DNA from: Chloroflexota bacterium
GTDB taxonomy: Bacteria; Chloroflexota; Anaerolineae; Anaerolineales; Villigracilaceae
Reading direction: 5' to 3'
Length of the DNA: 64,000 nt
NCBI GenBank assembly: GCA_016213105.1
Contig: JACRBN010000017.1
Coordinates: 1-64,000, forward strand
Position 1 is the first letter of the stretch. Every line of letters begins with the position of its first letter. Positions 15,837-24,717 of the stretch are shown here, one piece after another. The notes under the pieces are model-generated. The model ran no database searches and was not told where the DNA came from. It worked only from the letters and a program-made list of their open reading frames with translations. A program made the translations under genes and the position numbers.

Positions 15837-16670
15837 TTATCCGTTCAAATTTCTTTTGACATCCAAAATTTGATCGCGAATCTCGGCTGCGGCACGGGCA
15901 GGTTTTTCCGCCCGTGAAATGGCCCGCGACATGGGCAACAGGATGCCCTTCCCATCCTTGCGCAGGCCTGTCTTCAGCGTGGACTCCAACTCCCCACCCT
16001 GGGCGCCGACGCCGGGCGCGAGGAACCACAGGTTGGGCGCCGCCTCGCGGACACGCCGCATGGCGTCCACGTGAGTCGCGCCGACCACCAGACCGATGTT
16101 GTTCTTGGTGTTCCAGTTTTGGGCCAGGTGCGCCACGTGGACATATAGCGGCATGGGCGGACGGCCGTCCGCCCCTACAACGGTTACATCCTGCAAATCC
16201 CCACTCCCCGCATTCGAAGTCTTGCACAGCAGGAACACGCCTTTCTCTGAATTTTGCAGGAACGGGTCGATGGAGTCTTTGCCCAGATAGGGGCTTAGCG
16301 TGATGCAGTGCGCGCCCAGACCCTCGAACGCGGATTTGGCATAGGCTTCTGCCGTGGAGGCGATGTCGCCGCGTTTGGCGTCGAGGATGACGGGGATCAG
16401 TGAGCCGAGCCGATTCGATTCGGCCTGCACCGCTTCGACGACCTGCTTGAGGGCGATCCAGCCGTCCGCGCCGAAGACTTCGAAGAAGGCGGCGTTGGGC
16501 TTGAAGGCCGCAGCGTAGGGCGCAGTCTGTTTGATGAGATTTAGGCAGAAGTCCAGGGCGGCTTCGGCGGTGGGCGCTTTCAGGTCGGAGACATGCGGGT
16601 CGAGTCCCACGCACAGCAGCGAAGAGCAATCATCCACGCGTTTTTCGAGGAAGGTGAAGAAGGATTCCAT
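15837..16670 (-). CDS. pyrF: Orotidine-5'-phosphate decarboxylase (type 2)
   Basis: 277 residues from ATG 16670, preceded by AGGAGA; the longer frame starts inside a hairpin repeat. It decarboxylates OMP to UMP. The length and LLCVGLDPHVSDL start fit the longer type 2 family. The catalytic Asp/Lys pair is in VILDAKRGDI, and the phosphate-binding ends are FLAPGVGAQGG and ILLPMSRAI. Residues near GDLQDVTVVGADGRPPMPLY are partly encoded by a 20-bp palindrome (16155-16174), lengthening a surface loop. Downstream of pyrB, 81 nt apart. Confidence 0.95.
   Translation of the reverse strand: MESFFTFLEKRVDDCSSLLCVGLDPHVSDLKAPTAEAALDFCLNLIKQTAPYAAAFKPNAAFFEVFGADGWIALKQVVEAVQAESNRLGSLIPVILDAKRGDIASTAEAYAKSAFEGLGAHCITLSPYLGKDSIDPFLQNSEKGVFLLCKTSNAGSGDLQDVTVVGADGRPPMPLYVHVAHLAQNWNTKNNIGLVVGATHVDAMRRVREAAPNLWFLAPGVGAQGGELESTLKTGLRKDGKGILLPMSRAISRAEKPARAAAEIRDQILDVKRNLNG
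16155..16174. repeat. REP-like perfect palindrome inside pyrF
   Basis: GGGCGGACGGCCGTCCGCCC is a 20-bp perfect palindrome inside the pyrF reading frame. With its flanks it encodes VGADGRPPM in a loop where related PyrF proteins are shorter. Such 'GTAGGGGCGG...' palindromes are usually intergenic. Confidence 0.65.
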
Positions 16671-16682
16671 GACTCTCCTGTT

Positions 16683-16751
16683 TAAAAGTTTGAAGGTTGG
16701 AAGGTTGACAAGTTGGAACATTCCAACCTGTCAACCTTTCAACTTGTAAAC
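16683..16751. repeat. Imperfect inverted repeat between pyrB and pyrF
   Basis: AGGTTGACAAGTTGGAA and TTCCAACCTGTCAACCT form a long imperfect hairpin filling most of the gap between pyrB and pyrF. The outer arms also pair (AAGTTTGAAGG with CTTTCAACTT). There is no T-run; it could tune pyrF expression. Confidence 0.55.
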
Positions 16752-17735
16752 TCAGGCTTTGCCGAGAACCATTGCCAGCAGGGCCATTCTGACGTACAGG
16801 CCGTATTCCATCTGGCGGAAGTAGGCGGCGCGCGGATCGTCGTCGAAGTCGGGGCTGATCTCGCCGACGCGCGGCAGCGGGTGCATCACGATCATATCCT
16901 GTTTGGCGGATTTCATCACGTCGGGGTCGATCACGTACGCGCCCTTGACCTTTTCGTAGTCGGCAGGGTCTTCGAAGCGTTCCTTCTGCACGCGCGTGAC
17001 GTACAGCACGTCGGTCTGTGGCAGGACTTCGGCCAGGGTGGAATATTCGGCCTGAGGGATGCCCTTGGCGGCAACCTCGTCCATCACCTCGCGCGGCATG
17101 CGCAGGATCTCGGGCGAGACGTAGTTGATCTTGACATCATACAACGAAAGCAGGCGCGCCAGCGAGTGGACGGTGCGGCCGTATTTCAGGTCGCCCAGCA
17201 TGGTGACGGTCAGCCCGTCGATGCGGCCCACGCCGAGTTCCTCGAAGATGGTGAAGGTGTCAAGCAGCGCCTGGGTGGGATGTTCGCCCACGCCGTCGCC
17301 CGCGTTGATGACGGGCTTGCGCGCGGCCTTGGCCGCGATGGCCGCCGAGCCCGTCTCGGGGTGGCGCAGTACGATCACGTCTGCGTAGCATTCCAGCGTG
17401 CGGATGGTGTCGGGCAGGCTCTCGCCCTTCGATACCGACGAGTACTTGACCTCGTTGATCGGGATGACCGAGCCGCCCAGTCGCTCCATCGCAGCAGTGA
17501 AGGAGGATGAGGTGCGCGTGGACGGTTCGTAGAACAGGTTGGCCAGGATCTTGCCCTTGAGCAGGTCGAAGGTGCCGAGGCGCTCGACCATGCCGCGCAT
17601 TTCGTGCGCCACGCCGAAGACGTAATCGAGGTCTTCGCGCTTGAACTGTTTGACGGAAATGATGTCCTTGCCGTACCACTCGGCGTTCTTGTTTTCGCCA
17701 AACGGCAGGTGCGGGTTGGTGGATGAAGTGGGCAT
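16752..17735 (-). CDS. pyrB: Aspartate carbamoyltransferase, catalytic chain
   Basis: 327 residues. It condenses carbamoyl phosphate with aspartate to carbamoyl aspartate, the first committed pyrimidine step. Signature carbamoyl-phosphate motif [12 protein letters not shown] (about 69-80), HPTQALLDT, and HPLPRVGEI near the C-terminus are all present. No regulatory chain (pyrI) or pyrC is adjacent. ATG 17735 follows AGGAGAGATAGCA. A 210-nt leader with a terminator-like hairpin precedes it. Confidence 0.96.
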   Translation of the reverse strand: MPTSSTNPHLPFGENKNAEWYGKDIISVKQFKREDLDYVFGVAHEMRGMVERLGTFDLLKGKILANLFYEPSTRTSSSFTAAMERLGGSVIPINEVKYSSVSKGESLPDTIRTLECYADVIVLRHPETGSAAIAAKAARKPVINAGDGVGEHPTQALLDTFTIFEELGVGRIDGLTVTMLGDLKYGRTVHSLARLLSLYDVKINYVSPEILRMPREVMDEVAAKGIPQAEYSTLAEVLPQTDVLYVTRVQKERFEDPADYEKVKGAYVIDPDVMKSAKQDMIVMHPLPRVGEISPDFDDDPRAAYFRQMEYGLYVRMALLAMVLGKA

Positions 17736-17960
17736 TGCTATCTCTCCTTTGGATATTGAATTGGTTTTGACGGCTCGGGATGAGTTGGTCGGATCCCGTT
17801 GATCACAGGGCGGACAGGCAGGTTAAGAAAAGACCTGACAGGTATCTGTCAGGTCTAAGGGACATTTCTTGGATGGGGAAAATCGGGAGGCCCAACCTCA
17901 CGGTCGGTTCCTTGGGTTTGGTGGGGCGGAATGGGCTGCTCATAAATCGCGCCCATTATA
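17736..17960 (-). promoter_or_regulatory. pyrB leader with -10 box and possible attenuator
   Basis: TATAAT (17955-17960, minus) with an imperfect upstream -35 gives a predicted start near 17948 and a leader of about 210 nt. The leader contains a first hairpin (CCCAA/TTGGG, 17891-17916, with an inner loop GACCGTGA next to GAGGTT) and then the terminator at 17826-17856, well before the ribosome site. This order resembles pyr attenuation. GTGAGGTT is only partly like the PyrR-binding consensus, and no pyrR is in view. Confidence 0.5.
17826..17856 (-). terminator. Terminator/attenuator hairpin in the pyrB leader
   Basis: AGACCTGACAG pairs with CTGTCAGGTCT (11 bp, 4-nt loop) and is followed on the minus strand by TTTTCTT. 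It lies about 100 nt upstream of pyrB and about 90 nt downstream of the -10 box, so it would cut pyrB transcription unless overcome. Confidence 0.7.
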
Positions 17961-17985
17961 CAACAATTGTCTGGTCAACCCAGAC

Positions 17986-18459
17986 TCATTCTGGCGTGAC
18001 CAGAAAACTGACGCGATAGTCCGAATCCCTGATCTCGGATTTGGATCTGACGGGATACGGCAGCACGCTGGTCACCTTGATGCGATAGCCCCCGAACAAA
18101 GTTTGACTCTGGATGCCTTCGAATTCCATCGTGGGCGCCAGGCCATCGTTGCTGGTGAAGGTTTTCAGGACGAGATCGGTCGCCTCGCCTGAGCCTTTCT
18201 GCGCGGACACGCTCAACGTCACTGGGCCGCTGGCGAAACATTCGATCTTGCTCGGGCAGCGTTCGTCGCTCGAGACAGCGATGAGCTTGAGAGTCAGCCC
18301 CGCCTCTTCGATCACCGCGGATTGGCCCGGGGCGAGGGTGAACTCCGCCCCCACGGAGGCCGTCAGCGGCGGGGGCGGGGTGGCGGGCGCGAAGAGCTGG
18401 CATCCCAACAGGAACAGGGTCAGCGCCAGAAGCGAAAGGAGTAGTTTCGATCTATGCAT
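17986..18459 (-). CDS. Conserved lipoprotein, unknown
   Basis: 157 residues. Signal peptide MHRSKLLLSLLALTLFLLGC with lipobox LLGC, then a Pro-rich linker. The mature part has SSDERCPSKIECFASGPVTL, a two-cysteine pattern (RCP...C) seen in many uncharacterised secreted beta-rich proteins, followed by regular beta strands. Probably exported and lipid anchored. The pyrB promoter begins about 25 nt after its stop. Confidence 0.8.
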   Translation of the reverse strand: MHRSKLLLSLLALTLFLLGCQLFAPATPPPPLTASVGAEFTLAPGQSAVIEEAGLTLKLIAVSSDERCPSKIECFASGPVTLSVSAQKGSGEATDLVLKTFTSNDGLAPTMEFEGIQSQTLFGGYRIKVTSVLPYPVRSKSEIRDSDYRVSFLVTPE

Positions 18460-18553
18460 GATTTCTCCACAAGATGTTCAGTTTATGGAGGATATTCAAA
18501 TACAGGTTTATGCGACTGAGCATCCCCCGTTGATCCTGCAAGTGTGTAAATCA

Positions 18554-18583
18554 AAAAGCGGACATGTTTCCATGCCCGCTTTT
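18554..18583 (-). terminator. Intrinsic terminator after the slipin gene
   Basis: AAAAGCGGACATG pairs with CATGCCCGCTTTT (one mismatch), loop TTTC. On the minus strand it ends in CTTTTTG and lies 20 nt after the stop at 18603. Confidence 0.7.
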
Positions 18584-18602
18584 GCTTACGGATTCTCATA
18601 CG

Positions 18603-19406
18603 CTATTTTGCGGCTGGGGGTCTGGGCGCGGCCTGCGGGGCGATGCGCTGGGAGATGTCCTTGGCCAGCGTGACGAAGTCGGAGGGCAGCAGGATGATGG
18701 TGGTAGAGTTTTGTTCCGAACCAACCTCGGAGATCATCTGCATGCGGCGCAGTTCGAGCGCCATCGGATTGTCGGCAATGCGCTGGGCGCCCTGTGAGAG
18801 CTTCTCGGAGGCTTCCAGTTCGGCCTCGGCCTTGATGATGCGGGCGCGCTTTTCACGTATGGCTTCCGCCTCCTGCGCCATCGCCCTCTGCATAGACACG
18901 GGGATTTCCACATCCTTCATCTCGACCGTTTCCACCTTGATGCCCCACGGTTCGGTGGCATCATCCACGAGTTTTTGCAGGGTGCGATTGATGGTGTCGC
19001 GTTCCTTGAGCACTTCGTCGAGCATGTGCTGGCCGACGATGTTGCGCAGGGAGGTCAGGGCCATCTGGTGGACGGCATTACGATAATCCGCCACGGACAG
19101 AATGGCGCGCGCCGGGCTGACGATGCGATACCACAAGACCGCGTCGATCTTGACCGAGACGCTGTCCTTGGTGATGGTTTCCTGCCGCTCGATGGGCACG
19201 GTGATAGTGCGAATGTCCACTTTGCGGAGTTGTTCGATGCCTGGGAATATCCAGTTCAACCCCGCGTTGACGTTGCGAACCACCCGCCCGAGCCGAAAGA
19301 CGATCCCGCGCTCATATTCCTGGACGATCCTCAGTCCTGAGAAGACAAAGAACACGAATGCCAGGAACAGGCTTCCACCGCAAAACCACCAGGTTACTTC
19401 GTACAT
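18603..19406 (-). CDS. Slipin / stomatin-type SPFH protein
   Basis: 267 residues. One N-terminal membrane helix (SLFLAFVFFVFSGLRIVQ) is followed by the SPFH domain: EYERGIVFRLGRV, VDIRTITVPIERQETITKDS, VLWYRIVSPARAI, and the helical EPWGIKVETVEMKDVEIP with an Ala/Glu-rich coiled coil (AQEAEAIREKRARIIKAEAE). This fits bacterial slipins, which organise membrane microdomains. The usual partner NfeD protease is not adjacent. Confidence 0.93.
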   Translation of the reverse strand: MYEVTWWFCGGSLFLAFVFFVFSGLRIVQEYERGIVFRLGRVVRNVNAGLNWIFPGIEQLRKVDIRTITVPIERQETITKDSVSVKIDAVLWYRIVSPARAILSVADYRNAVHQMALTSLRNIVGQHMLDEVLKERDTINRTLQKLVDDATEPWGIKVETVEMKDVEIPVSMQRAMAQEAEAIREKRARIIKAEAELEASEKLSQGAQRIADNPMALELRRMQMISEVGSEQNSTTIILLPSDFVTLAKDISQRIAPQAAPRPPAAK

Positions 19407-19473
19407 GTTTCCTCCAGGGGCATTGAATTTTTACCCAAAGTTATCTACGGAATATTTCGAGACAGGTTTCCCG

Positions 19474-20640
19474 CTATTTTTCTTCCGGGATGAGGGGAGT
19501 CTGATCCCCAGTTTCCAAGTCTAGCAACCAGATCTTGTCTGGATAATAAATACGCGCGTCTCCGCGTTTTTCTTTGAGTTCATGCGCTGTAAAAGCTATA
19601 TTTTTACCATCTGGAGACCAGTATAGAAAAAAGGATGTTGATCGTTCTTTTACGAAATAGGTTTTCTCCTTTGTAATGGTGGCAGAAAACGGATTTGTTT
19701 CGAATAGGACATCCAGTATTGTGATGGTTTCTTCATTTGTTTTTATAGCTATTTTGTTTCCAGCAGGAGACCATGATAAGGTGATGCCGGTATAATCTTT
19801 TGGCTTGAAATTAACAAATTCTCCGGATGGAGCATAGAGAAGAACGTATTCTTCGATAAGTTCTCCTGCATCGTAGCTGTATTGCTCGTATAAAAGAATG
19901 GGCGCCCAAGGAACCCATTCAAATGGTATGCTGTATACATAAGAGCCACTTTGAAAAAACTCCTTCCCATTCTTTTTTAATACCATTACAGTGTCCCACG
20001 TGGATTTGTTGACGTAACGAGTGTATGCCAGATATTGACCATCGGGGGATGAAAATACAGAAGCGCTATTCGCTGGAACAGGAAAATAGTTTATGTCCAG
20101 CGCCTGGATATTTATTTCCACATCCCCGCATAAAGACACCAGTTTTTTGCTATCTTGCGAGAACCTATATCCACACCAGGGAGTGTTTTGTTTGATTTGT
20201 GCAAAGACTTCCCCTTTTTCGAAGTTATAGATGACCAACATGTTATTCCTATAATCGGGCCAGGCGAGCAAGCTACCATCCGGTGACCAAAAAGGCTTTC
20301 CTTTATCCCGCCCATAGGTCAAGCGTTTCACCTCTTTCGTTCTTAAATTCAGGATGCAAACTTCGCGGGTTTCATCTCCCCACTGTGGATTGTTGAAGGA
20401 TCGGTTGTCCCATCCATCGGATGGATAGTAATACCCGCAAGAAAATGCGATATGTTCCCCGTCGGGAGACCAGACAGGTGCATCTTCGAAAGTCTTTTGT
20501 GGGTGGCCGATCACGTAGATGGATGAATAGTTTTCAAACCAATATCGGAATGCAAGACCGCATCCATACCCAATCCCCAAAGCTGTAAGCAGGGTAAGGA
20601 GTGAAACCGCCACGGGACGAGAGAAGAGTTTGTTGAGCAT
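19474..20640 (-). CDS. WD40/PD40-like beta-propeller membrane-anchored protein
   Basis: 388 residues from ATG 20640, preceded by GGCGG; the longer frame starts in a repeat. An N-terminal hydrophobic helix (VSLLTLLTALGIGYGCG) anchors an extracytoplasmic propeller with repeated 'WSPDG' strands: APVWSPDGEHIAFSCG, KPFWSPDGSLLAW, LSWSPAGNKIAIK and LYWSPDGKNIAFTAHEL. These resemble TolB-like PD40 repeats. DNA is AT-richer than neighbours, as for the propeller gene at 3053. Function unknown. Confidence 0.82.
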   Translation of the reverse strand: MLNKLFSRPVAVSLLTLLTALGIGYGCGLAFRYWFENYSSIYVIGHPQKTFEDAPVWSPDGEHIAFSCGYYYPSDGWDNRSFNNPQWGDETREVCILNLRTKEVKRLTYGRDKGKPFWSPDGSLLAWPDYRNNMLVIYNFEKGEVFAQIKQNTPWCGYRFSQDSKKLVSLCGDVEINIQALDINYFPVPANSASVFSSPDGQYLAYTRYVNKSTWDTVMVLKKNGKEFFQSGSYVYSIPFEWVPWAPILLYEQYSYDAGELIEEYVLLYAPSGEFVNFKPKDYTGITLSWSPAGNKIAIKTNEETITILDVLFETNPFSATITKEKTYFVKERSTSFFLYWSPDGKNIAFTAHELKEKRGDARIYYPDKIWLLDLETGDQTPLIPEEK

Positions 20641-20695
20641 ATATTCCGCCTTTCCAACTTGCTTGCCCAATTGTAGCGGATATTCCAACCGGTGG

Positions 20696-20726
20696 GGACT
20701 CGACTGCGGAATAAATTCCGCACTCC
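20696..20726. repeat. Single-hairpin form of the GGAG...ACTCC repeat
   Basis: GCGGAATAAATTCCGC (20706-20721) flanked by GGACTCGACT and ACTCC. It looks like one half of the double-hairpin repeats at 1461, 23319 and 47627. Confidence 0.55.
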
Positions 20727-20737
20727 ACAATTAAATC

Positions 20738-20766
20738 AAAAGCGGGCACGTTGCCATGCCCGCTTT
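20738..20766 (-). terminator. Intrinsic terminator after the aminotransferase gene
   Basis: AAAGCGGGCA pairs with TGCCCGCTTT around CGTTGCCA; on the minus strand the stem ends in CTTTTGATTT. It lies 14 nt after the stop at 20780. Confidence 0.75.
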
Positions 20767-20779
20767 GGTTCCATTCAGG

Positions 20780-21958
20780 TTAGCCGTGCCTGCTCATGAA
20801 CCTTTCCATGCGGTGCAGGGCTTCCTCGATCTTGCTGTATTCGGTGGCGTAGCAGGCGCGCACGAAGCCGTCGCCGCCGGGGCCGAAGGCATTGCCCGGG
20901 ACGACCGCCACGCCTTCCTCTTTCAGCAGGGACTCGGCGAAGGTCTCGTCGTCCATGCCCGAGGCGCTGATGTTGGGGAAGGTGTAGAACGCGCCGCGCG
21001 GCTCGAAGGTCGCGAGCCCCAGGCGGTTGAGGCCCGTCACCAGCAGTTTGCGGCGGCGGTTGTACTCGGCCACCATTTCTTCGACGTAGGGATTGCCGCT
21101 CTTCAGCGCTTCGATGGCTGCGTCCTGCGCGGTGGTCGGCGCGGACATGATGGTGTACTGGTGAATGCGCACCAGTCCCTGGATGATGTCGGCGGGGCCG
21201 CAGGCGTAGCCGATGCGCCAGCCCGTCATGGCGTAATCCTTCGAGAAGCCGCCCAGCAGCACGGTGCGGCGTTTGATGCTTTCGTCCAGCGCGGGGAAAC
21301 AGACGTGTTCGAAGTCGTAGACCAGGCGGTCGTAGATTTCGTCCGAGACCACCAGCAGGTCATATTCCTCGGCGATCTTGGCAATTTCGAGCAGCACTTC
21401 GCGGGTTGCCACCGCCCCGGTCGGGTTGGAGGGATAACCGATAAAGATGCATTTGGTGCGCGGCGTGATGGCCTTGCGGATGTCGGCCGGGTCGACCATG
21501 AACTGGTTATCGAGCCGCGCCGGGATTTCCACCGGCACGCCGCCTGCCAGGATGACCTCGGCCTGGTCGGAAACAAAGCAGGGCGTCGGGACGATGACCT
21601 CATCGCCCGGGTCGAGGATGGCCACAAAGGTCAGGTACAGCGCCTCCGAGACCCCCACTGTGGCGACCACCTCCGTGGCGGGGTCATACTTCACGCCATA
21701 ACGGTTTTGCAGATTCTCCGCGATGCCCCGTCGCAATTCCATCTTGCCCCAGTTCGAGGTGTAATGCGTCTCGCCGTTCTGCAGCGAGCGGATGCCCGCA
21801 TCCAGGATCGGCTTGGGCGTGGTGAAATCGGGTTCGCCGATGCCAAGCGAGATCACATCCTTCATGGTTGCGACGATGTCGAAGAACTTGCGGATGCCGC
21901 TGGGTTTCAGCCCGGCCACCCGTTTCGAGAGTCTTTGAACGTTTGTTACTTCCTGCAT
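20780..21958 (-). CDS. Class I/II pyridoxal-phosphate aminotransferase
   Basis: 392 residues, fold type I. Visible sites: GIGEPDF near the N-terminus, the PLP-contact region YPSNPTGA, VVSDEIYDRLVYD (Asp and Tyr contacting PLP) and the Schiff-base lysine in GGFSKDYAMTGWRIGY (about residue 237), then an Arg near the C-terminus (GFVRACYA). Typical of aspartate or aromatic aminotransferases of the 'PatA' kind. Amino-acid specificity cannot be read. The small gene at 21971 is immediately upstream. Confidence 0.94.
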   Translation of the reverse strand: MQEVTNVQRLSKRVAGLKPSGIRKFFDIVATMKDVISLGIGEPDFTTPKPILDAGIRSLQNGETHYTSNWGKMELRRGIAENLQNRYGVKYDPATEVVATVGVSEALYLTFVAILDPGDEVIVPTPCFVSDQAEVILAGGVPVEIPARLDNQFMVDPADIRKAITPRTKCIFIGYPSNPTGAVATREVLLEIAKIAEEYDLLVVSDEIYDRLVYDFEHVCFPALDESIKRRTVLLGGFSKDYAMTGWRIGYACGPADIIQGLVRIHQYTIMSAPTTAQDAAIEALKSGNPYVEEMVAEYNRRRKLLVTGLNRLGLATFEPRGAFYTFPNISASGMDDETFAESLLKEEGVAVVPGNAFGPGGDGFVRACYATEYSKIEEALHRMERFMSRHG

Positions 21959-21970
21959 GGAACCTCCAAA

Positions 21971-22189
21971 TTATGATCTTTCGATGGGTTGGATTTGCCA
22001 TTCGTCGGCAATCTCCCGATAGGTCAATTCAAACGCCTGGCCGTCGGCGGTCTTGACACGGAAGCCCTTCTCGCCCGGGCCACGCCAGCGCGCCAGGATT
22101 TCGGCGATCTCGAAGCGCCGCCCCTCCCAAAGCAGGGACAGCGGGCGTTCCACATATTCGCTGTCCGAGCGGCATTCGACGATGTCCAT
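21971..22189 (-). CDS. Small conserved hypothetical protein
   Basis: 72 residues, rich in aromatic and charged residues (RPLSLLWEGRRFEIAEILAR, then DGQAFELTYREIADEWQI). It looks like a small beta-barrel protein of a conserved uncharacterised family. It lies 12 nt upstream of the aminotransferase and 42 nt downstream of the nucleotidyltransferase, so it is probably in the same transcript. Confidence 0.65.
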   Translation of the reverse strand: MDIVECRSDSEYVERPLSLLWEGRRFEIAEILARWRGPGEKGFRVKTADGQAFELTYREIADEWQIQPIERS

Positions 22190-22231
22190 ACTTTATCAAG
22201 TCCGAAGAAAAAAGGGTAGGACAAAAAGTCA

Positions 22232-23266
22232 CTACCCCGAGATGACACTGCTATTATCGCCGATGTTCAGCCTGGCGGCCTCCATCGCGTTGGACTGCCC
22301 TTCCACCACGCAGCCGCGCCCGATCAGCGAGTGGGCCAGGGCGGCCCGTTCGATGCGCGTATCGGCCTCGATGATGCTGTCGGAGATGACGGCCTGGCGG
22401 ATGATGCAGTTCGCGCCGATGGAAACGTGCGGCCCGATGACCGCCTGGCTCACTTCTGCGCTCGGGTGGATGAAGACCGGCGGCACGATCTGGACCTGCG
22501 GCCGGGTCCCGTTTTCGGAGCTGTTGCCCGCCCCCCGCTCCAGCAGGATGCGATTCGTCTCCAGTGTGGCGTCGATGGTGCCGGTATCCAGCCAGGAGGC
22601 GATGCGCTCCGTCCGCACCTTTGCGCCGCCCTCGATCATCAGCGAGATGGTGTCGGTCAGGAAGTACTCGCCCTTGAGCGTGATGCCGCGCTGCATCTGG
22701 TCTTCGATGGCGGCCAGCAGACTCTCGGCCTTCTGGAAGTAATAACACCCAACCACCACAAGGTTGTTGTCCATCGCCTGCGGCTTTTCGATGAAACGCG
22801 TCACCCAGTTGTCCGGGCCGAGTTCCGCCACCCCAAAGCGGCGCGGATCGGGCACGGGCATCACCCAGGCCACCCCGTCGGCGCTCTCCCGCGCGAGGAA
22901 GGAGAAGTCTGTTTCCATCAACGTGTCCGCGAAGCACACGATCATCGGCCCGTGCAGGTGTTCGCGCGCCAGCCACAGGGCATGGCTCTGTCCCTTCATC
23001 TCGTGCTGCACCACGAAGTGCGCGTTCATGTTGGGATAGTTTTCCTTGATGAAGGACGGCACCTGCATCTCGCCCAGGTATGGCCCAAGGATGAAGATGT
23101 ATTCCACGTTTTCGCGGTCGGGCAGACTCTTGAACATGTCCAGCAGGTGTTCGAGCGAGGTCTTGCCCGCCACACTGACCAGCGGCTTGGGCTTGCTCCA
23201 AGTATGCGGGCGCATACGCGTGCCCCAGCCAGCCATCGGGATGAAGATCTTGAGGGTTTCGGTCAA
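22232..23266 (-). CDS. Sugar-phosphate nucleotidyltransferase with left-handed beta-helix
   Basis: 344 residues if translation starts at TTG 23266, which has CGGAG seven bases upstream. The longer frame runs back into the double-hairpin repeat. The signature is IPMAGWGTRMRPHTWSKPKP (GXGTRXRPXTXXXPK). Residues about 80-245 form the nucleotidyltransferase core (ADTLMETD, IEKPQ, GEYFLTDTISLMI, WLDTGTIDATLETN). The C-terminus has hexapeptide-like repeats (IHPSAEVSQAVIGPHVSIGA). It activates a sugar phosphate, glucose-1-P type most likely, for glycan synthesis. Confidence 0.9.
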   Translation of the reverse strand: MTETLKIFIPMAGWGTRMRPHTWSKPKPLVSVAGKTSLEHLLDMFKSLPDRENVEYIFILGPYLGEMQVPSFIKENYPNMNAHFVVQHEMKGQSHALWLAREHLHGPMIVCFADTLMETDFSFLARESADGVAWVMPVPDPRRFGVAELGPDNWVTRFIEKPQAMDNNLVVVGCYYFQKAESLLAAIEDQMQRGITLKGEYFLTDTISLMIEGGAKVRTERIASWLDTGTIDATLETNRILLERGAGNSSENGTRPQVQIVPPVFIHPSAEVSQAVIGPHVSIGANCIIRQAVISDSIIEADTRIERAALAHSLIGRGCVVEGQSNAMEAARLNIGDNSSVISG

Positions 23267-23407
23267 GGGAATTCTCCGTTTGAAAGGATGTGGACATGGT
23301 GCCCATCCGAAACTTCGTGGAGCGCGGACTTCAGTCCGCAATGTGAAAGCAGACTAAAGTCTGCACTCCGATTTTTCGGATAGGCTCATAAATCTCATTC
23401 TTGTTTC
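23267..23407. other. First part of a 388-nt gene-free gap
   Basis: Non-coding between the nucleotidyltransferase start and the aldo/keto reductase stop (gap 23267-23654). It holds the double-hairpin repeat at 23319, the divergent AACCTT element at 23408-23490 and, after that, GGACGGTGGACAGTGGACCG and the reductase terminator at 23624. No supported gene. Confidence 0.6.
23319..23369. repeat. Double-hairpin intergenic repeat, copy 2
   Basis: GGAGC, then GCGGACTTCAGTCCGC (23324-23339), a 9-nt spacer, GCAGACTAAAGTCTGC (23349-23364) and ACTCC. Same design as copies at 1461 and 47627. Confidence 0.8.
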
Positions 23408-23490
23408 ACCCTTGCGAGGTTTTTGCCGCACGCGGCTGTTTTTTCAAAGAGCAATAGCGATTGCAGATCGAACCAAACCTTCGCAAGGCT
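23408..23490. repeat. Divergent copy of the AACCTTGCGAAGGTT-bounded element
   Basis: Left end ACCCTTGCGAGGTT and right end AACCTTCGCAAGGCT resemble the perfect 15-bp ends of the 97-bp elements at 56816 and 63169. The interior shares GATTGCAGAT and AACCAAACCTTCGC with the reverse complement of the 63169 copy. It is about 14 bp shorter and its ends are decayed. Confidence 0.5.
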
Positions 23491-23623
23491 TTATGCAAGG
23501 TACGTGGCTATTGTACCAACTTAAAGACGATGGACGGTGGACAGTGGACCGTAAAAAATGCTTACAGTCCGCTTACCAGTGTTCTTGAGGAATCCGCAAG
23601 CTCTGGTTGCGAATTAAAAGCAA

Positions 23624-23648
23624 AGTCCAGAAGCAGAGCTTCTGGACT
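23624..23648 (-). terminator. Terminator after the aldo/keto reductase gene
   Basis: AGTCCAGAAGC pairs with GCTTCTGGACT (11 bp, loop AGA); on the minus strand TTTGCTTTTAATT follows. It starts 7 nt after the stop at 23655. Confidence 0.85.
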
Positions 23649-23654
23649 CCAAAG

Positions 23655-24638
<984 letters not shown>

Positions 24639-24683
24639 GTTTGTCTCCGATCTTTACCGAATAAAAAGAGTGGATTGTGGAGT

Positions 24684-24703
24684 CCAACGTCTCCTGACGT
24701 TGG
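24684..24703. repeat. Short hairpin after the M3 peptidase gene
   Basis: CCAACGTC (24684-24691) pairs with GACGTTGG (24696-24703), loop TCCT, with GGAGT on the left. No T-run; similar in style to the other small intergenic palindromes. Confidence 0.5.
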
Positions 24704-24717
24704 CCCCTTTTGGAGGC

